A stretch of 64,000 nt of DNA from Actinomycetales bacterium (GTDB taxonomy: Bacteria > Actinomycetota > Actinomycetes > Actinomycetales > Dermatophilaceae), in assembly GCA_016715285.1 (NCBI GenBank), contig JADKAO010000007.1, positions 248,001-312,000 on the forward strand, in the 5' to 3' direction. Below the pieces are notes generated by a model. It did no database searches, had not been told where the DNA came from, and was given only the letters and a program-made list of their open reading frames with translations. Every line of letters begins with the position of its first letter. Position 1 is the stretch's first letter. This document shows, piece by piece, positions 23,114-33,145 of this stretch. The translations under genes and the position numbers were made by a program.

Positions 23114-24190
23114 GTGGGGGTCTACGACGTCGTCTTCCGGCACGGACTGACTCGGGTCGACGCCGAGGTCGCGCACCGCGTCTCGTTCCGGTCACTCCAG
23201 CGGCTGTATGCCGTGCCCCCTGTCCGTCGTCGCGTCGCCCCCCAGCTCGCACCGGTCGATCCGTCGCTTGCCGTGACGGTGTTTGGCCGTCGGGTGCCCA
23301 GCCCTCTTGGGTTAGCGGCGGGATTCGACAAGAACGCTGAAGGCATCGATGCGCTCGCATCCCTCGGGTTTGGGTTCATCGAGATCGGCACTGTCACGGG
23401 ACAGGCGCAACCAGGCAATCCGACGCCGAGATTGTTCCGACTGCCTGGCGATCGGGCGATCATCAACCGGATGGGCTTCAACAACGATGGCTCGGCCGCT
23501 GTTGCCGAGCGGTTGGAGGCTCGCCGCAACGGACACCACCGCAGCGATGTTGTCCTCGGGGTCAATATCGGCAAGACCAAGGTGGTGCCCAACGACGAAG
23601 CGATCGACGATTACGTCGTGAGTGCTCGGCGCCTGGCTCCCTACGCGGACTACCTCGTGGTCAATGTGAGCTCGCCCAACACGCCCGGCCTGCGAGATCT
23701 CCAAGCTGTCGACGACCTCCGGCCGTTGCTGCGCGCGGTCGGCGCTGCCGCTGACGATGCTGCGGGCAAGCCGGTGCCGCTCCTGGTCAAAATCGCTCCT
23801 GACCTGGCCGACGACGATGTCATCGCGGCGAGCGGCTTGGTGTCGGAGCTCGGACTCGCCGGAATCGTGGCGACGAATACGACGATCAGTCGCGATGGGT
23901 TGCGGACGTCTCCAGCCGAGGTGGCGGAGCTTGGCGCCGGCGGACTGTCTGGTCCGGTCCTCGCCGCCCGCTCGATTGAGGTCCTCAAGCTCGTTCGGGC
24001 TCATGTGCCTGCCGAGACCGTCGTGATCAGTGTCGGGGGCATCTCGACCGCCGCTGACGTGCGACAGCGGCTCGACCTTGGTGCCACCCTCGTCCAGGCC
24101 TACACCGGGTTCATTTACGGCGGACCGCTGTGGGTGCGTGGAATCAACCGCGACCTTGCCCGGCATACCCAGCAGGGAGCAGTGTCATGA
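23114..24190 (+). CDS. pyrD: Dihydroorotate dehydrogenase (quinone), class 2
   Basis: A 358-residue membrane-associated flavoenzyme oxidising dihydroorotate to orotate with quinone. PLGLAAGFDKNAEGIDAL, NRMGFNNDG, and VNVSSPNTPGLRDLQ (class 2 catalytic Ser) are all present, as is the C-terminal FMN phosphate site ISVGGISTAADVRQRLDLGATLVQAYTGFIYGG split over two segments. GTG 23114 begins one base after the carB stop. No pyrK partner is present, which agrees with class 2. Confidence 0.95.
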   Translation: MGVYDVVFRHGLTRVDAEVAHRVSFRSLQRLYAVPPVRRRVAPQLAPVDPSLAVTVFGRRVPSPLGLAAGFDKNAEGIDALASLGFGFIEIGTVTGQAQPGNPTPRLFRLPGDRAIINRMGFNNDGSAAVAERLEARRNGHHRSDVVLGVNIGKTKVVPNDEAIDDYVVSARRLAPYADYLVVNVSSPNTPGLRDLQAVDDLRPLLRAVGAAADDAAGKPVPLLVKIAPDLADDDVIAASGLVSELGLAGIVATNTTISRDGLRTSPAEVAELGAGGLSGPVLAARSIEVLKLVRAHVPAETVVISVGGISTAADVRQRLDLGATLVQAYTGFIYGGPLWVRGINRDLARHTQQGAVS

Positions 24191-25038
24191 CCGAGCCCTT
24201 TGGTGCGCGGCTGCGCCGTGCGATGGACACCATTGGTCCGCTCTGTGCGGGGATCGACCCGCACCGTGCCCTGGTGGAGTCGTGGGGTCTCACTTATGAC
24301 CTCGCGGGGCTTGAGCGCTTCACGATGAGCTGCGTTGAGGCATTCTCGGGCGAGGTTGCGGCCGTCAAGCCCCAGTCGGCGTTCTTCGAAGTCTTCGGGT
24401 CGGCGGGCGTTGCCATCATGGAGCGAGCCGTTGACGAGCTGCGGGCTGCGGACACTCTCGTCATCCTCGATGTCAAACGCGGGGACATCGGCACGACTAT
24501 GGAGGCCTATGCCGAGGCGTTTCTTGGCAAAGACGCTCCTTCGCCCCCTGATGCCATGACGGTTTCGCCCTACCTGGGGTATGGCTCGCTGCGTCCCGCT
24601 GTCGAACTCGCGCACGCCACCGGCCGTGGGATCTTTGTCCTCGCACTCACCTCCAACCCAGAGGGAGCATCCGTCCAGCATGCGGTCCTCGATGGGATGA
24701 GTGTGGCGGGCCATGTCGTCGCCGGGGCCACGGGCGACAATGCGCAGGCCGCGGCGGACGGCATACTCGGCTCGGTCGGGCTTGTCGTGGGGGCGACAGT
24801 CGGGGATGCCCCCCGCCGGCTCGGGCTCGACCTGGGGGCTGTCAATGGGCCGCTTCTCGCTCCAGGCGTTGGGGCACAAGGAGGTTCGGCGCAGTCCCTC
24901 CGCGACGTCTTTGGCGCGGCCCTCCCCACTGTCCTCGCCGCGAGCAGCCGCGAGATCCTCATGGCAGGTCCGTCCGTGGCCAGCCTCCGCAAGCGAGCCC
25001 GGGAGTCCGCCCACGAGTTGCGCGAGATCTTGACCTAG
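24187..25038 (+). CDS. pyrF: Orotidine 5'-phosphate decarboxylase, type 2
   Basis: A 283-residue decarboxylase producing UMP, last gene of the operon. The actinobacterial long form is indicated by GPLCAGIDPHRALVESWGL, the catalytic VILDVKRGDIGTTMEAYAEAFLG, and the C-terminal APGVGAQGGSAQSLRDVFG. ATG 24187 overlaps the pyrD stop. pyrE, needed for the preceding step, is not in this window. Confidence 0.95.
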   Translation: MTEPFGARLRRAMDTIGPLCAGIDPHRALVESWGLTYDLAGLERFTMSCVEAFSGEVAAVKPQSAFFEVFGSAGVAIMERAVDELRAADTLVILDVKRGDIGTTMEAYAEAFLGKDAPSPPDAMTVSPYLGYGSLRPAVELAHATGRGIFVLALTSNPEGASVQHAVLDGMSVAGHVVAGATGDNAQAAADGILGSVGLVVGATVGDAPRRLGLDLGAVNGPLLAPGVGAQGGSAQSLRDVFGAALPTVLAASSREILMAGPSVASLRKRARESAHELREILT

Positions 25039-25089
25039 GCGCGATACCCATCCAGCGGCTATTGACCCTCCGCCGAAGTCCGCGCGTCG

Positions 25090-25118
25090 TTGCGAGCGCT
25101 GTCTGGGCTGAGTAGGTT
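25090..25118 (+). promoter_or_regulatory. Promoter of mihF (-35 TTGCGA, 17-bp spacer, -10 TAGGTT)
   Basis: TTGCGA (25090-25095) and TAGGTT (25113-25118) have ideal 17-bp spacing in the 161-bp gap after pyrF. Transcription would begin near 25125 with a leader of about 75 nt. A 6-bp hairpin, GATCCC-TAGAC-GGGATC at 25172-25188, abuts the mihF ribosome site. Confidence 0.5.
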
Positions 25119-25199
25119 CGACGCACGAACGACCCCCGGACCGAGACATCTTCCCGGTCTGCCCCTGAAGTGATCCCTAGACGGGATCGAGGAGACACT

Positions 25200-25517
25200 G
25201 TGGCACTGCCCGAGCTGACCCCCGAAGAGCGCGCCGACGCGCTCGCGAAGGCTGCCGTCGCGCGACGCGAACGCGCTGCTGTCAAGAATCGGCTGAAGTA
25301 CTCGCAAGGGTCGCTCGCAGCGGTCATCGCCGAAGGTAAGGACAACCAGGTCATCGGCAAAATGAAGGTGTCGGCGTTGTTGGAGGCCATGCCGGGGATT
25401 GGTCGGGTCCGGGCTGCGCAGATCATGGCCGAGGTGGGCATCGCGCCGACGCGGCGGGTCCGTGGGCTGGGGATCAACCAGACGGCTGCGCTGTTGGCTC
25501 GGTTCGAGGGATCATGA
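25200..25517 (+). CDS. mihF: Actinobacterial integration host factor (mIHF)
   Basis: A 105-residue nucleoid-associated DNA-binding protein specific to actinobacteria, unrelated to proteobacterial IHF. The body is LTPEERADALAKAAVARRERAAVK, a basic helical stretch, and a helix-two-turn-helix with GIGRVRAAQIMAEVGIAPTRRVRGLG near the C-terminus. The GTG start follows GAGGAGA with 5-nt spacing. The pyrF-mihF-gmk-rpoZ order is typical. Its stop overlaps the gmk start. Confidence 0.93.
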   Translation: MALPELTPEERADALAKAAVARRERAAVKNRLKYSQGSLAAVIAEGKDNQVIGKMKVSALLEAMPGIGRVRAAQIMAEVGIAPTRRVRGLGINQTAALLARFEGS

Positions 25518-26104
25518 CGCCGATGTCGTCCGCAGAGGCGCCTCGGCTGGTCGTCCTCGCGGGACCGACGGCAGTCGGCAAAGGCACCATTTCGGCCTAC
25601 GTTCGCACGCACTTCCCGCAGGTGTGGCTGTCCGTGTCGATGACCACGCGGCCCAAGCGGCCGGGTGAGGTCGACGGCGTCCATTACCACTTCGTGGCTG
25701 AGCAGGAGTTCCAGCGGCTCATCGATGCGGGGGAGTTCTTGGAGTATGCGCAGGTGCACGGGCGCGCCTACTACGGCACTCCGCGTGGGCCGGTCGAGCG
25801 TGCGCTCGCCAGTGGCCGACCCGCCCTCTTGGAGATCGACCTGCAGGGAGCGCGGCAGATCCGCGAGACGATGCCCGAGGCACTTTTTGTCTTCCTGGAG
25901 CCCCCGAGCTGGGATGAACTCGTCCGCCGTCTCGTCGGCCGAGGCACCGAAACCGAAGAGGAACGCACGGTCCGGCTCGAGACCGCCAAGCGCGAGTTGG
26001 CTGCTGCATCGGAGTTCGATGTCGTCATCACCAACGACGATGTTCGCCGTGCGAGCGAGGAACTCGTATCATTGATGAGTTCGCGCCCTTCGGCGCAGTC
26101 CTAG
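25514..26104 (+). CDS. gmk: Guanylate kinase
   Basis: A 196-residue nucleoside monophosphate kinase converting GMP to GDP. The P-loop reads LVVLAGPTAVGKGTIS (Thr-Ala in place of the common Ser-Gly). The GMP-binding region SVSMTTRPKRPGEVDGVHYHFV and the lid RLVGRGTETEEERTVRL are complete. Start ATG 25514 overlaps the mihF stop. After the stop a 5-bp GC hairpin (26104-26118) without a T tract precedes rpoZ, perhaps a weak attenuator. Confidence 0.96.
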   Translation: MTPMSSAEAPRLVVLAGPTAVGKGTISAYVRTHFPQVWLSVSMTTRPKRPGEVDGVHYHFVAEQEFQRLIDAGEFLEYAQVHGRAYYGTPRGPVERALASGRPALLEIDLQGARQIRETMPEALFVFLEPPSWDELVRRLVGRGTETEEERTVRLETAKRELAAASEFDVVITNDDVRRASEELVSLMSSRPSAQS

Positions 26105-26146
26105 CCCCTGTCTGGGGCGCCCCTTGATCGAAGCGAGAACCTTGCC

Positions 26147-26410
26147 GTGTCAGGAACCGTGGCCAACCCCATCGGGATCACCAACCCGCCCATCGACGAC
26201 CTCCTCGAAGCCGCCGACAGCAAGTACGCGCTCGTGATCTACTCGGCCAAGCGGGCTCGGCAGATCAACGCCTACTACTCGCAGCTCCAAGAGGGCCTGC
26301 TCGACTATGTCGGTCCGCTTGTGGAGACCGAAGTCCACGAAAAGCCGCTCTCGATCGCGCTCCGTGAGATCAACCAGGGCCTGCTCGTTGCGGAGAAGAC
26401 CGAGGGCTGA
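26147..26410 (+). CDS. rpoZ: RNA polymerase omega subunit
   Basis: An 87-residue protein that helps fold beta-prime and assemble RNA polymerase. [34 protein letters not shown] is the conserved omega core, followed by [26 protein letters not shown], typical of actinobacterial forms. GTG 26147 is used; a second in-frame GTG at 26159 is possible. coaBC begins 6 bp downstream. Confidence 0.95.
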   Translation: MSGTVANPIGITNPPIDDLLEAADSKYALVIYSAKRARQINAYYSQLQEGLLDYVGPLVETEVHEKPLSIALREINQGLLVAEKTEG

Positions 26411-26416
26411 CGCCCC

Positions 26417-27688
26417 ATGCGCGTCGTCCTCGGCGTGAGCGGCGGAATCGCCGCCTACAAGGCGTGCTCGCTGCTGCGCTTGTTCACCGAGAGCGGTCAC
26501 GACGTCACCGTCGTGCCCACAGAGGCTGCGCTCAAGTTCGTCGGCGTTCCGACGTGGGCGGCGCTTTCGGGCAAGCCCGTCGCGACCGATGTATGGACCG
26601 GCGTTGACGAGGTCAACCACGTGCGCATTGGTCAGCAAGCCGAGCTGGTCATCGTCGCTCCCGCGACGGCCGATGTCATGGCTCGCGCCGCCGCCGGGCA
26701 AGCCAACGATCTGCTGACGGCGACTCTGCTCACCGCAACGTGTCCGGTGGTGTTCGCGCCAGCGATGCACACGGAGATGTGGTTGCACCCGGCAACCCAG
26801 GCCAACGTCGCGACCCTGCGCGCTCGCGGGGTCACCGTCATCCCACCGGCATCCGGTCGACTCACGGGGACCGACACCGGCCCGGGCCGCTTGCCAGAGC
26901 CCCCGGACCTGTATGCCGCCGCGCTGGCCGCCGTGTCTGCTCCCGATAGTTCCCTTCGCGGTTTACGGGTGCTCCTCACGGCAGGAGGCACGCGCGAGGC
27001 GCTCGACCCGGTCCGCTACCTCGGCAATCGCTCATCGGGCAAGCAGGGCATGAGCCTGGCCGAGATCGCCCATGCGCGGGGAGCTCAGGTCACCCTCATC
27101 GCCTGCAACATCCCCAATGTGGCTCTGCCTGAGGACATCACCGTCGTCACCGCCGAATCCGCGCTGCAATTGCAGTCGGTCGTCGAGGCGCGCGCAGGTG
27201 ATGCTGACGTGATCGTGATGTGCGCGGCCGTTGCTGACTTCAGGCCAAAGCACTACGCAGACACCAAGATCAAGAAGACCCACGCCGCGGACGGAGCCGA
27301 TGACTCCGCACCGGTCATCGAATTGGTCCGCAATCCGGACATCCTCGCTGGCCTTGTGCAGACGCGAGGCGCGGCGAACACACCGCTCATCGTGGGCTTC
27401 GCCGCCGAGACCGGCGACGACACCGGTTCTGTGGTTGATCTCGCGCGTGCGAAGCTGGCACGCAAGGGCTGTGACCTCCTCGTTGCCAACGAAGTCGGCG
27501 TCGACAAGACGTTCGGCCAAGACACCAACACCGTCCACGTGCTCTTCCGCGATGGCCGGCCTGAGCGCACCGTTGGTCCCGCGAGCAAACGGCAGGTTGC
27601 CGAAGCAGTGTGGGATGCGGTGACCGAGCTGCTCGAACGCGGACACGCTGCCCTAGGCGTGGCGGAGACCCAGGCCCACCTCCCGTAA
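26417..27688 (+). CDS. coaBC: Bifunctional phosphopantothenoylcysteine decarboxylase / phosphopantothenate-cysteine ligase
   Basis: A 423-residue fusion performing two consecutive steps of coenzyme A synthesis. The N-terminal flavin decarboxylase (CoaC, to about residue 180) shows VLGVSGGIAAYKACSLLR, the catalytic His in NHVRIGQQAELVIVAPATAD, and PAMHTEMW. The C-terminal ligase (CoaB) begins at LRGLRVLLTAGGTREALDPVRYLGNRSSGKQG. The His in PAMHTEMW, replacing Asn of E. coli, also occurs in mycobacterial enzymes. Confidence 0.96.
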   Translation: MRVVLGVSGGIAAYKACSLLRLFTESGHDVTVVPTEAALKFVGVPTWAALSGKPVATDVWTGVDEVNHVRIGQQAELVIVAPATADVMARAAAGQANDLLTATLLTATCPVVFAPAMHTEMWLHPATQANVATLRARGVTVIPPASGRLTGTDTGPGRLPEPPDLYAAALAAVSAPDSSLRGLRVLLTAGGTREALDPVRYLGNRSSGKQGMSLAEIAHARGAQVTLIACNIPNVALPEDITVVTAESALQLQSVVEARAGDADVIVMCAAVADFRPKHYADTKIKKTHAADGADDSAPVIELVRNPDILAGLVQTRGAANTPLIVGFAAETGDDTGSVVDLARAKLARKGCDLLVANEVGVDKTFGQDTNTVHVLFRDGRPERTVGPASKRQVAEAVWDAVTELLERGHAALGVAETQAHLP

Positions 27689-27753
27689 ACTGACCCTTGG
27701 TCTTCTTTTCATGAGCTGTGTCGTCATTTCCGTACGCCCGTTGGGAGCTTCAC

Positions 27754-28971
27754 GTGGCCGCGCGCCTGTTCACATCCGAGTCAGTCACGGAAGGCCACCC
27801 AGACAAGATCTGCGACCAGATCAGTGACGCGATCCTCGATGAGATGCTGCGTCAAGACGCGCACTCTCGGGTCGCCGTGGAAACCATGGTCACGACCGGC
27901 CTCGTGCACGTCGCGGGTGAAGTCACCACCACGTCCTATGTCGAGATCCCCAAGGTCGTCCGCGAGACGGTCCTGAGGATCGGGTATGACTCCTCCACCA
28001 AGGGGTTCGACGGTCGCTCGTGTGGCGTCTCGGTCTCGATCGGGCAGCAGAGTCCCGACATCGCGCAAGGCGTCGACACGGCATACGAGAGCCGCACGGG
28101 TGCAGTCGACCCACTCGACAAGCAAGGCGCTGGCGACCAGGGGCTGATGTTCGGCTACGCCTGCGACGACACCGCTGAGCTCATGCCGCTCCCGATCCAT
28201 CTCGCGCACCGGTTGTCCGAGCGCCTCACCCGGGTGCGCAAGAACCAGGACCTCGCCTACCTCCGGCCGGACGGCAAGACCCAGGTGACGATCGAATACG
28301 ATGGTGACCGCCCAGTGCGCTTGGACACCGTCGTGATCTCAAGCCAACACGCGGCCGACGTGTCGCTCGAGGGTCTCCTCCAGCCGGACGTCATCCGGCA
28401 CGTCATCGACCCCGTCCTCGAGGAACTCCAAGACAGCGGGTCCTCGCTGGACATCTCTGATTACCGCACGCTGATTAACCCGACGGGCCGCTTCGAGATC
28501 GGCGGCCCGATGGGCGATGCCGGGTTGACAGGACGCAAGATCATCGTTGACACCTACGGCGGCATGGCGCGCCACGGCGGCGGAGCCTTCTCGGGCAAGG
28601 ACCCCTCCAAGGTCGACCGTTCGGCGGCATACGCCACCAGGTGGGTCGCCAAGAACGTCGTCGCGGCTGGCCTGGCTCGGCGGTGCGAGGTTCAGGTGGC
28701 CTATGCGATCGGCGCTGCCAAGCCGGTGGGCCTCTATGTCGAAACCTTCGGCACCGAGACCGTGCCAGCCGACAAGATCCAGGCGGCGATCATGTCCGTC
28801 TTCGACCTGCGGCCCGCCGCGATCGTCGAGGACCTCGACCTGTTGCGTCCGATCTACGCTCCGACCGCGGCCTACGGGCACTTTGGGCGCACCTCGGCCC
28901 CGGGTGTCGAGGACTCCTTCACATGGGAGCGCCTCGACCGGGTCGAAGCGCTGCAAGCCGCCATCCGCTGA
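27754..28971 (+). CDS. metK: S-adenosylmethionine synthetase
   Basis: A 405-residue enzyme making S-adenosylmethionine from methionine and [44 protein letters not shown] and [20 protein letters not shown] are the family signatures. GTG 27754 with GGGAG upstream places the conserved sequence four residues from the start. A TAAACT -10-like hexamer at 27686 overlaps the coaBC stop and could give metK its own short-leader transcript. I looked for a SAM riboswitch in the 65-bp gap and see none. Confidence 0.96.
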   Translation: MAARLFTSESVTEGHPDKICDQISDAILDEMLRQDAHSRVAVETMVTTGLVHVAGEVTTTSYVEIPKVVRETVLRIGYDSSTKGFDGRSCGVSVSIGQQSPDIAQGVDTAYESRTGAVDPLDKQGAGDQGLMFGYACDDTAELMPLPIHLAHRLSERLTRVRKNQDLAYLRPDGKTQVTIEYDGDRPVRLDTVVISSQHAADVSLEGLLQPDVIRHVIDPVLEELQDSGSSLDISDYRTLINPTGRFEIGGPMGDAGLTGRKIIVDTYGGMARHGGGAFSGKDPSKVDRSAAYATRWVAKNVVAAGLARRCEVQVAYAIGAAKPVGLYVETFGTETVPADKIQAAIMSVFDLRPAAIVEDLDLLRPIYAPTAAYGHFGRTSAPGVEDSFTWERLDRVEALQAAIR

Positions 28972-28992
28972 CGGTCGACTCGCGCTGCGGTC

Positions 28993-30450
28993 CTAGGGCC
29001 GGTTCAGGACGGCTGCGCGCGCCTCGGCATATCGCGCTCTGATCTCAGGCCCGGTATGCCGGGTGCCTGGCGAGCCGTCGTAGCGCTCGACTCCCGCCAT
29101 CGGCCAGGTCGGCGGCTCAGCCTCGCCGGAGAGCACCCACGCGGCTTGGCGCGCGGCGCCGTCGGCGACGTATTCGCCGGCGGGCGGCACGAGGACTGGA
29201 GCGCCGAGGATGTCCGGTGCGATCTGACGGAGCGCCTCGGAGCGAGCCCCGCCGCCAATGAGGAAGAGCCGTTCGACGTGGGCACCTTGTGCGCGGAGAG
29301 CATCGAGCCCGTCAGCGAGGCCACACAGCAGGCCTTCGACTGCTGCCCGGGCCACGTGCGCCGGAGTGGCTGTTGCGAGGCGCAGGCCGTGGAGGGCGCC
29401 GGTGGCCTCGGGCAGGTTGGGTGTGCGCTCCCCTTCAAGGTAGGGAACCATGACCAGACCGTCGCACCCAGCTGGGGCGGACAATGCGAGGTGTGACAGC
29501 TCCTCGAGCGACACGCCGAGGATGCGTGCGGTGGCCTCGCCGACGCGAGCGGCATTGAGTGTGCACGCCAGCGGCAGGAAGCGTCCGGTGGCGTCGGCAA
29601 AGCCGCTCACCAACCCGGAGGCATCGTGGCTCGGCACTGCCGAGATGGCGGACACGACACCTGACGTGCCGATGGACACTGCGACATCGCCTTCGACCAT
29701 TGCCAGCCCGAGAGCCGCCCCGGCGTTGTCACCGGCCCCAGGACCAAGCGTGACGCCGGGCCAGCGACCGGCGGTCACCCCCGCGCTGTCGCGGGCTCCC
29801 AGGACGAGGGGGAGCACCGCGTCGTGGCCGAGGGCCCTCGTCAGCAGAGCACGGTCATAGTCGCCCCTGTCCGGACTCCAGTACCCCGTCCCGGATGCGT
29901 CCGAGCGATCGGTGCGCAGTGCGGTGAGGTCAGCCCTGAGGCCCGGCCCCTGTCCGGCCAGCCGCCAGGTCAGCCAGTCGTGGGGGAGCGCGACAGCTGC
30001 GACCCGAGCCGCATGGTGTGGTTCATGCTCGGCAAGCCAGCGCAGTTTGGTCACGGTGTAGGACGCGACCGGCACAGAACCGGTCGCGTCGGCCCACGCT
30101 GCGGCGCCGAGCTCAGCGACGAGGTCGGCTGCCGCACCAGCAGACCTCGTGTCATTCCAGAGCAGCGCGTCCCGGATCACCGCACCCGACTCGTCGAGCG
30201 CGACCATCCCGTGCTGTTGCCCCCCGACCGAGATCGCCGCGACGTCATCGAGCCCGCCGGCGTCCTCGATCGCGACCTGGAGGGCCTCCCACCACGCGTC
30301 CGGGTTGACCTCGGTGCCGTCCGGGTGAGACGCGCGCCCCTGGCGAACCAGGGCCCCGGTCTCGGCGTCGCGAATGACGACCTTGCAGGACTGCGTCGAG
30401 GAGTCGACTCCCGCCACAAGACGGGCACCGACAGCGCGGGGAGACGGCAT
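28993..30450 (-). CDS. xylB: Xylulokinase
   Basis: A 485-residue FGGY-family kinase phosphorylating D-xylulose, feeding the pentose phosphate pathway, where rpe at 43.7 kb acts next. [17 protein letters not shown] is the N-terminal phosphate loop. [31 protein letters not shown] and the C-terminal [24 protein letters not shown] are typical. It starts 11 bp after xylA and is cotranscribed. It converges on metK with a 21-bp gap. Confidence 0.94.
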   Translation of the reverse strand: MPSPRAVGARLVAGVDSSTQSCKVVIRDAETGALVRQGRASHPDGTEVNPDAWWEALQVAIEDAGGLDDVAAISVGGQQHGMVALDESGAVIRDALLWNDTRSAGAAADLVAELGAAAWADATGSVPVASYTVTKLRWLAEHEPHHAARVAAVALPHDWLTWRLAGQGPGLRADLTALRTDRSDASGTGYWSPDRGDYDRALLTRALGHDAVLPLVLGARDSAGVTAGRWPGVTLGPGAGDNAGAALGLAMVEGDVAVSIGTSGVVSAISAVPSHDASGLVSGFADATGRFLPLACTLNAARVGEATARILGVSLEELSHLALSAPAGCDGLVMVPYLEGERTPNLPEATGALHGLRLATATPAHVARAAVEGLLCGLADGLDALRAQGAHVERLFLIGGGARSEALRQIAPDILGAPVLVPPAGEYVADGAARQAAWVLSGEAEPPTWPMAGVERYDGSPGTRHTGPEIRARYAEARAAVLNRP

Positions 30451-30461
30451 ACTCGCTCGTC

Positions 30462-31649
30462 CTAGCGAGCGCCGAGCGCGTGCTCGACCGCGAGCTGGTT
30501 GAGGTGGACGAAGGCATAGCCTGCTTCGGCGACCGCGTCCGGGTCGACATCCTCGTATGCCGTGCGGTCGGCGAGGAGGTCGGCGAGCGTCTCGCCCGCG
30601 CCCAGCGTGGGTTCGGCGAGTTCGAGGACACGGCTCGCGGCGATCGCAGCCTGGACCTCGGGGTCTTCGCGGTAGGCCTTGACCCGGTCCTTGAGCAGGA
30701 GGTAGGTCGTCATGTTCGCCGCAGCGGACGCCCAGACGCCGTCATAGTCCTCAGTGCGAGAAGGCTTGTAATCGAAATGACGGGGGCCGTCGTAGCGAGG
30801 CCCGCCAGACAGGAAGCCGTTCTCGACAAGGTCGACGGTGAAGAAGGCCGAAAGCAGATCGCCGTGTCCGAAGCACAGGTCCTGGTCGTACTTAATGCTG
30901 CGCTGACCGTTGAGGTCGATGTGGAAGAGCTTGCCGCACCAGAGAGCTTGGGCGATGCCGGAGGTGTAGTTGAGTCCGGCCATCTGCTCGTGCCCGACCT
31001 CAGGGTTGAGGCCCACGATGTCGCCGTGCTCGAGTTCGGCAATGAACCCGAGTGCGTGGCCCACCGTCGGCAACAAGATGTCACCACGAGGCTCGTTGGG
31101 CTTGGGTTCGATCGCGATCCGCAGGTCATAACCCTGGCTCTTGATGTAGCCAGCCACCGTGTCGATGCCCTCGCGGTAGCGATCGAGAGCCGCGCGCATG
31201 TCCTTGACGCCGTCGTACTCGGCGCCCTCGCGGCCACCCCACATGACGAAGGTTTGGGCGCCCAGCTCGGCGGCGAGGTCGACATTGCGGATGACCTTGC
31301 GCAGGCCATAGCGGCGCACCTCGCGGCGGTTAGACGTGAACGACCCGTCCTTGAAGATGGGGTGCGTGAAGGTGTTCGTCGTGACCATGGGGACCGTCAG
31401 GCCAGTCTCGTCGAGGGCCTGACGGAAGGCGGTGAGAATGCGGTCACGCTCAGCAGCCGAGGAGCCGAAGGGCACGAGGTCGTCGTCGTGGAAGGTGATA
31501 CCCCACGCGCCGAGCTCAGCGAGTCGATGGACCGCCTCGATGGGGTCAAGTGGCCCCCGAGTCGCATCCCCGAACTGGTCTCGCGCTTGCCACCCAATCG
31601 TCCAGAGGCCGAACGAAAACTTGTCTTCAGGAGCAGGGTGCCGGGTCAT
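30462..31649 (-). CDS. xylA: Xylose isomerase
   Basis: A 395-residue metal-dependent isomerase converting D-xylose to D-xylulose, of the shorter actinobacterial class I type. The catalytic region includes [14 protein letters not shown], the metal ligands in [14 protein letters not shown] and [15 protein letters not shown], and [14 protein letters not shown] 31649 follows TGAGGAGA. Its promoter overlaps a probable XylR operator shared with the sugar importer. Confidence 0.97.
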   Translation of the reverse strand: MTRHPAPEDKFSFGLWTIGWQARDQFGDATRGPLDPIEAVHRLAELGAWGITFHDDDLVPFGSSAAERDRILTAFRQALDETGLTVPMVTTNTFTHPIFKDGSFTSNRREVRRYGLRKVIRNVDLAAELGAQTFVMWGGREGAEYDGVKDMRAALDRYREGIDTVAGYIKSQGYDLRIAIEPKPNEPRGDILLPTVGHALGFIAELEHGDIVGLNPEVGHEQMAGLNYTSGIAQALWCGKLFHIDLNGQRSIKYDQDLCFGHGDLLSAFFTVDLVENGFLSGGPRYDGPRHFDYKPSRTEDYDGVWASAAANMTTYLLLKDRVKAYREDPEVQAAIAASRVLELAEPTLGAGETLADLLADRTAYEDVDPDAVAEAGYAFVHLNQLAVEHALGAR

Positions 31650-31665
31650 GAGGTCTCCTCAGGAA

Positions 31666-31684
31666 GTTCGTTGATTCACTAAAC
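31666..31684. promoter_or_regulatory. Probable XylR (ROK) operator upstream of xylA
   Basis: GTTTAGTGAATCAACGAAC on the minus strand is an imperfect 19-bp palindrome (GTT...TGA-T-TCA...AAC). It begins inside the xylA -10 and covers the expected start point, a classic repressor position. The block TATGTTYAGTGNNNCAAC recurs at the importer promoter (33169-33186). Confidence 0.6.
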
Positions 31685-31711
31685 ATAATCACGATCCTTC
31701 GGTAGGGTCAA
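31682..31711 (-). promoter_or_regulatory. xylAB promoter (-35 TTGACC, 18-bp spacer, -10 TATGTT)
   Basis: On the minus strand TTGACC (31711-31706) and TATGTT (31687-31682) are separated by 18 bp and point at xylA. The -35 overlaps the -10 of the divergent xylR (TAGGGT, 31703-31708), so the two promoters probably interfere. Confidence 0.6.
31703..31708 (+). promoter_or_regulatory. -10 element of xylR, probably leaderless transcript
   Basis: TAGGGT ends 7 bases before the xylR GTG, which leaves no room for a ribosome site and suggests a leaderless or nearly leaderless mRNA. Confidence 0.45.
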
Positions 31712-31715
31712 TGGC

Positions 31716-32984
31716 GTGGACCCGATGAATCCCGTGACAAGTGGGCGCACCGGCTTGCCGCGAGAGCGCTCGCGGGCAGCCATGAGCCGTCCCGCTCGGC
31801 AGTCTTCGCTGCGCGAGCACAACCTCTCGCTCGTTCTGCGACACATCGTCGACTCGCCAACCCGCACGACGCGAGCTCGAGTCTCAGAGGCCACTGGGCT
31901 GACCAAGGCGACGGTGTCCGAACTCGTCGATTTGCTCGTCACCGCCAAACTCGTGACCGAGTTGGAGCCCGAGCCAGGGGAGCGGGTCGGGCGTCCCGGC
32001 GTGCCATTGATCCCGGCCGCGCGAACCTTTGTGGGATTGGGACTGGAAGTCCAGGCTGATCACATCGCGGCGCGCGCTGTCGACCTGCAGGGAACGACCC
32101 TGTATGAGCGTGTCACGGTGGGGGACTTCCGGTTGAGCGATCCCGGTGACACCTTGCGTCAGCTGGCTCGCTTGGTTACTCCGATGGTCGCGACGATCAC
32201 GTCGCAGGGCAGCCGGATCGCGGGAGCCTGTGTGTCGGTGCCAGGCCTCGCGCGTCTGGGCAGCAGCGTGGTGCGCTATGCCCCTAACCTCGGTTGGGAA
32301 GACGTAGACGTCGCTCTAGTTCTTCGGAGTTCGGCTGCGCTGCAGGGGATTTCGATCGAAGTGGGGAACGACGCCGACCTTGGCGCCCTGGGCGAGTCTC
32401 GAACGCGGTCCCGACTCGCCGGGGTGTCCAGGATGGATCAGAACTTCCTCTACATCGCTGGTGAGGTCGGCATAGGTGGCGCCGTCGTTCTCTCTGGAGA
32501 CCTCGCTGGCGGCATGCACGGGTGGAGCGGCGAGATCGGCCATGCGGTCGTCGATCCGGACGGGCCGATGTGCAACTGCGGCGCGCGGGGGTGCCTAGAG
32601 CAGTTCGCCGGCAAAGATGCCCTGTTGCGCCGAGCTGGCCTGCCGCTGACCTACTCGACCGAAGAGCTCCGCGCGGTGGCGTTGGGTGGCAACCTCGAAG
32701 CGCTCGCAGCACTCAATGACGCCGCTGGCGCCCTCGGGCGCACCACGGCTGCGGCAATGAACCTCGTGGATGTCGACCGGCTCATCCTCGGGGGAGCGTA
32801 TGCCGTGCTCCACGACCTCCTCCGCCCGGGGATCGAGGCGGAGTTGTCGACGCGAGTGATGGCGCGCCGATGGATCCCCTTGCATGTCGAAGGCGCTGTG
32901 AGCGGAGAAATGGCAAGCCTGACCGGGGCCGCTCTTCGCGTCATCGATGGTGTTGTCGCCCACCCAACACCCTGGGTGGCGTGA
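31716..32984 (+). CDS. xylR: ROK family transcriptional repressor of xylose genes
   Basis: A 422-residue NagC/XylR-type regulator. The N-terminal winged helix-turn-helix spans RQSSLREHNLSLVLRHIVDSP to TGLTKATVSELVDLLV. A sugar-kinase-like domain follows, with the ROK signature VGIGGAVVLSGDLAGGMHGWSGEIGH and the zinc motif CNCGARGCLEQFAG. It is divergent from xylAB and precedes the sugar importer, which supports xylose-responsive repression of both. I use GTG 31716; ATG 31725 is a possible alternative. Confidence 0.88.
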   Translation: MDPMNPVTSGRTGLPRERSRAAMSRPARQSSLREHNLSLVLRHIVDSPTRTTRARVSEATGLTKATVSELVDLLVTAKLVTELEPEPGERVGRPGVPLIPAARTFVGLGLEVQADHIAARAVDLQGTTLYERVTVGDFRLSDPGDTLRQLARLVTPMVATITSQGSRIAGACVSVPGLARLGSSVVRYAPNLGWEDVDVALVLRSSAALQGISIEVGNDADLGALGESRTRSRLAGVSRMDQNFLYIAGEVGIGGAVVLSGDLAGGMHGWSGEIGHAVVDPDGPMCNCGARGCLEQFAGKDALLRRAGLPLTYSTEELRAVALGGNLEALAALNDAAGALGRTTAAAMNLVDVDRLILGGAYAVLHDLLRPGIEAELSTRVMARRWIPLHVEGAVSGEMASLTGAALRVIDGVVAHPTPWVA

Positions 32985-33126
32985 GGATCGACGCAGTAGG
33001 CGGTGCGCGCCCGGTGTCCTGGGCGCTGGCGCACGGCATACCTGTCCTGCGTTGGTCGTGCGGGAGGCGACTGGGCGCACCGTGCGCGTCCACTCCACGT
33101 TTGTCCTGTTTTCAAATTGTTATCTG

Positions 33127-33138
33127 CGCCACGTGGCG
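33127..33138. promoter_or_regulatory. Perfect 12-bp palindrome upstream of the importer promoter
   Basis: CGCCACGTGGCG lies just upstream of the importer -35. Its half CGCCACG recurs 31 bp away (33158-33164) inside the spacer, about three helical turns, on the same face. This suggests a second regulator, possibly a catabolite-type one. Confidence 0.4.
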
Positions 33139-33145
33139 TTAACCC

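Noticed and set aside
27689..27753. SAM riboswitch upstream of metK
   Set aside because: The gap is only 65 bp and shows none of the conserved SAM-I or SAM-II features.
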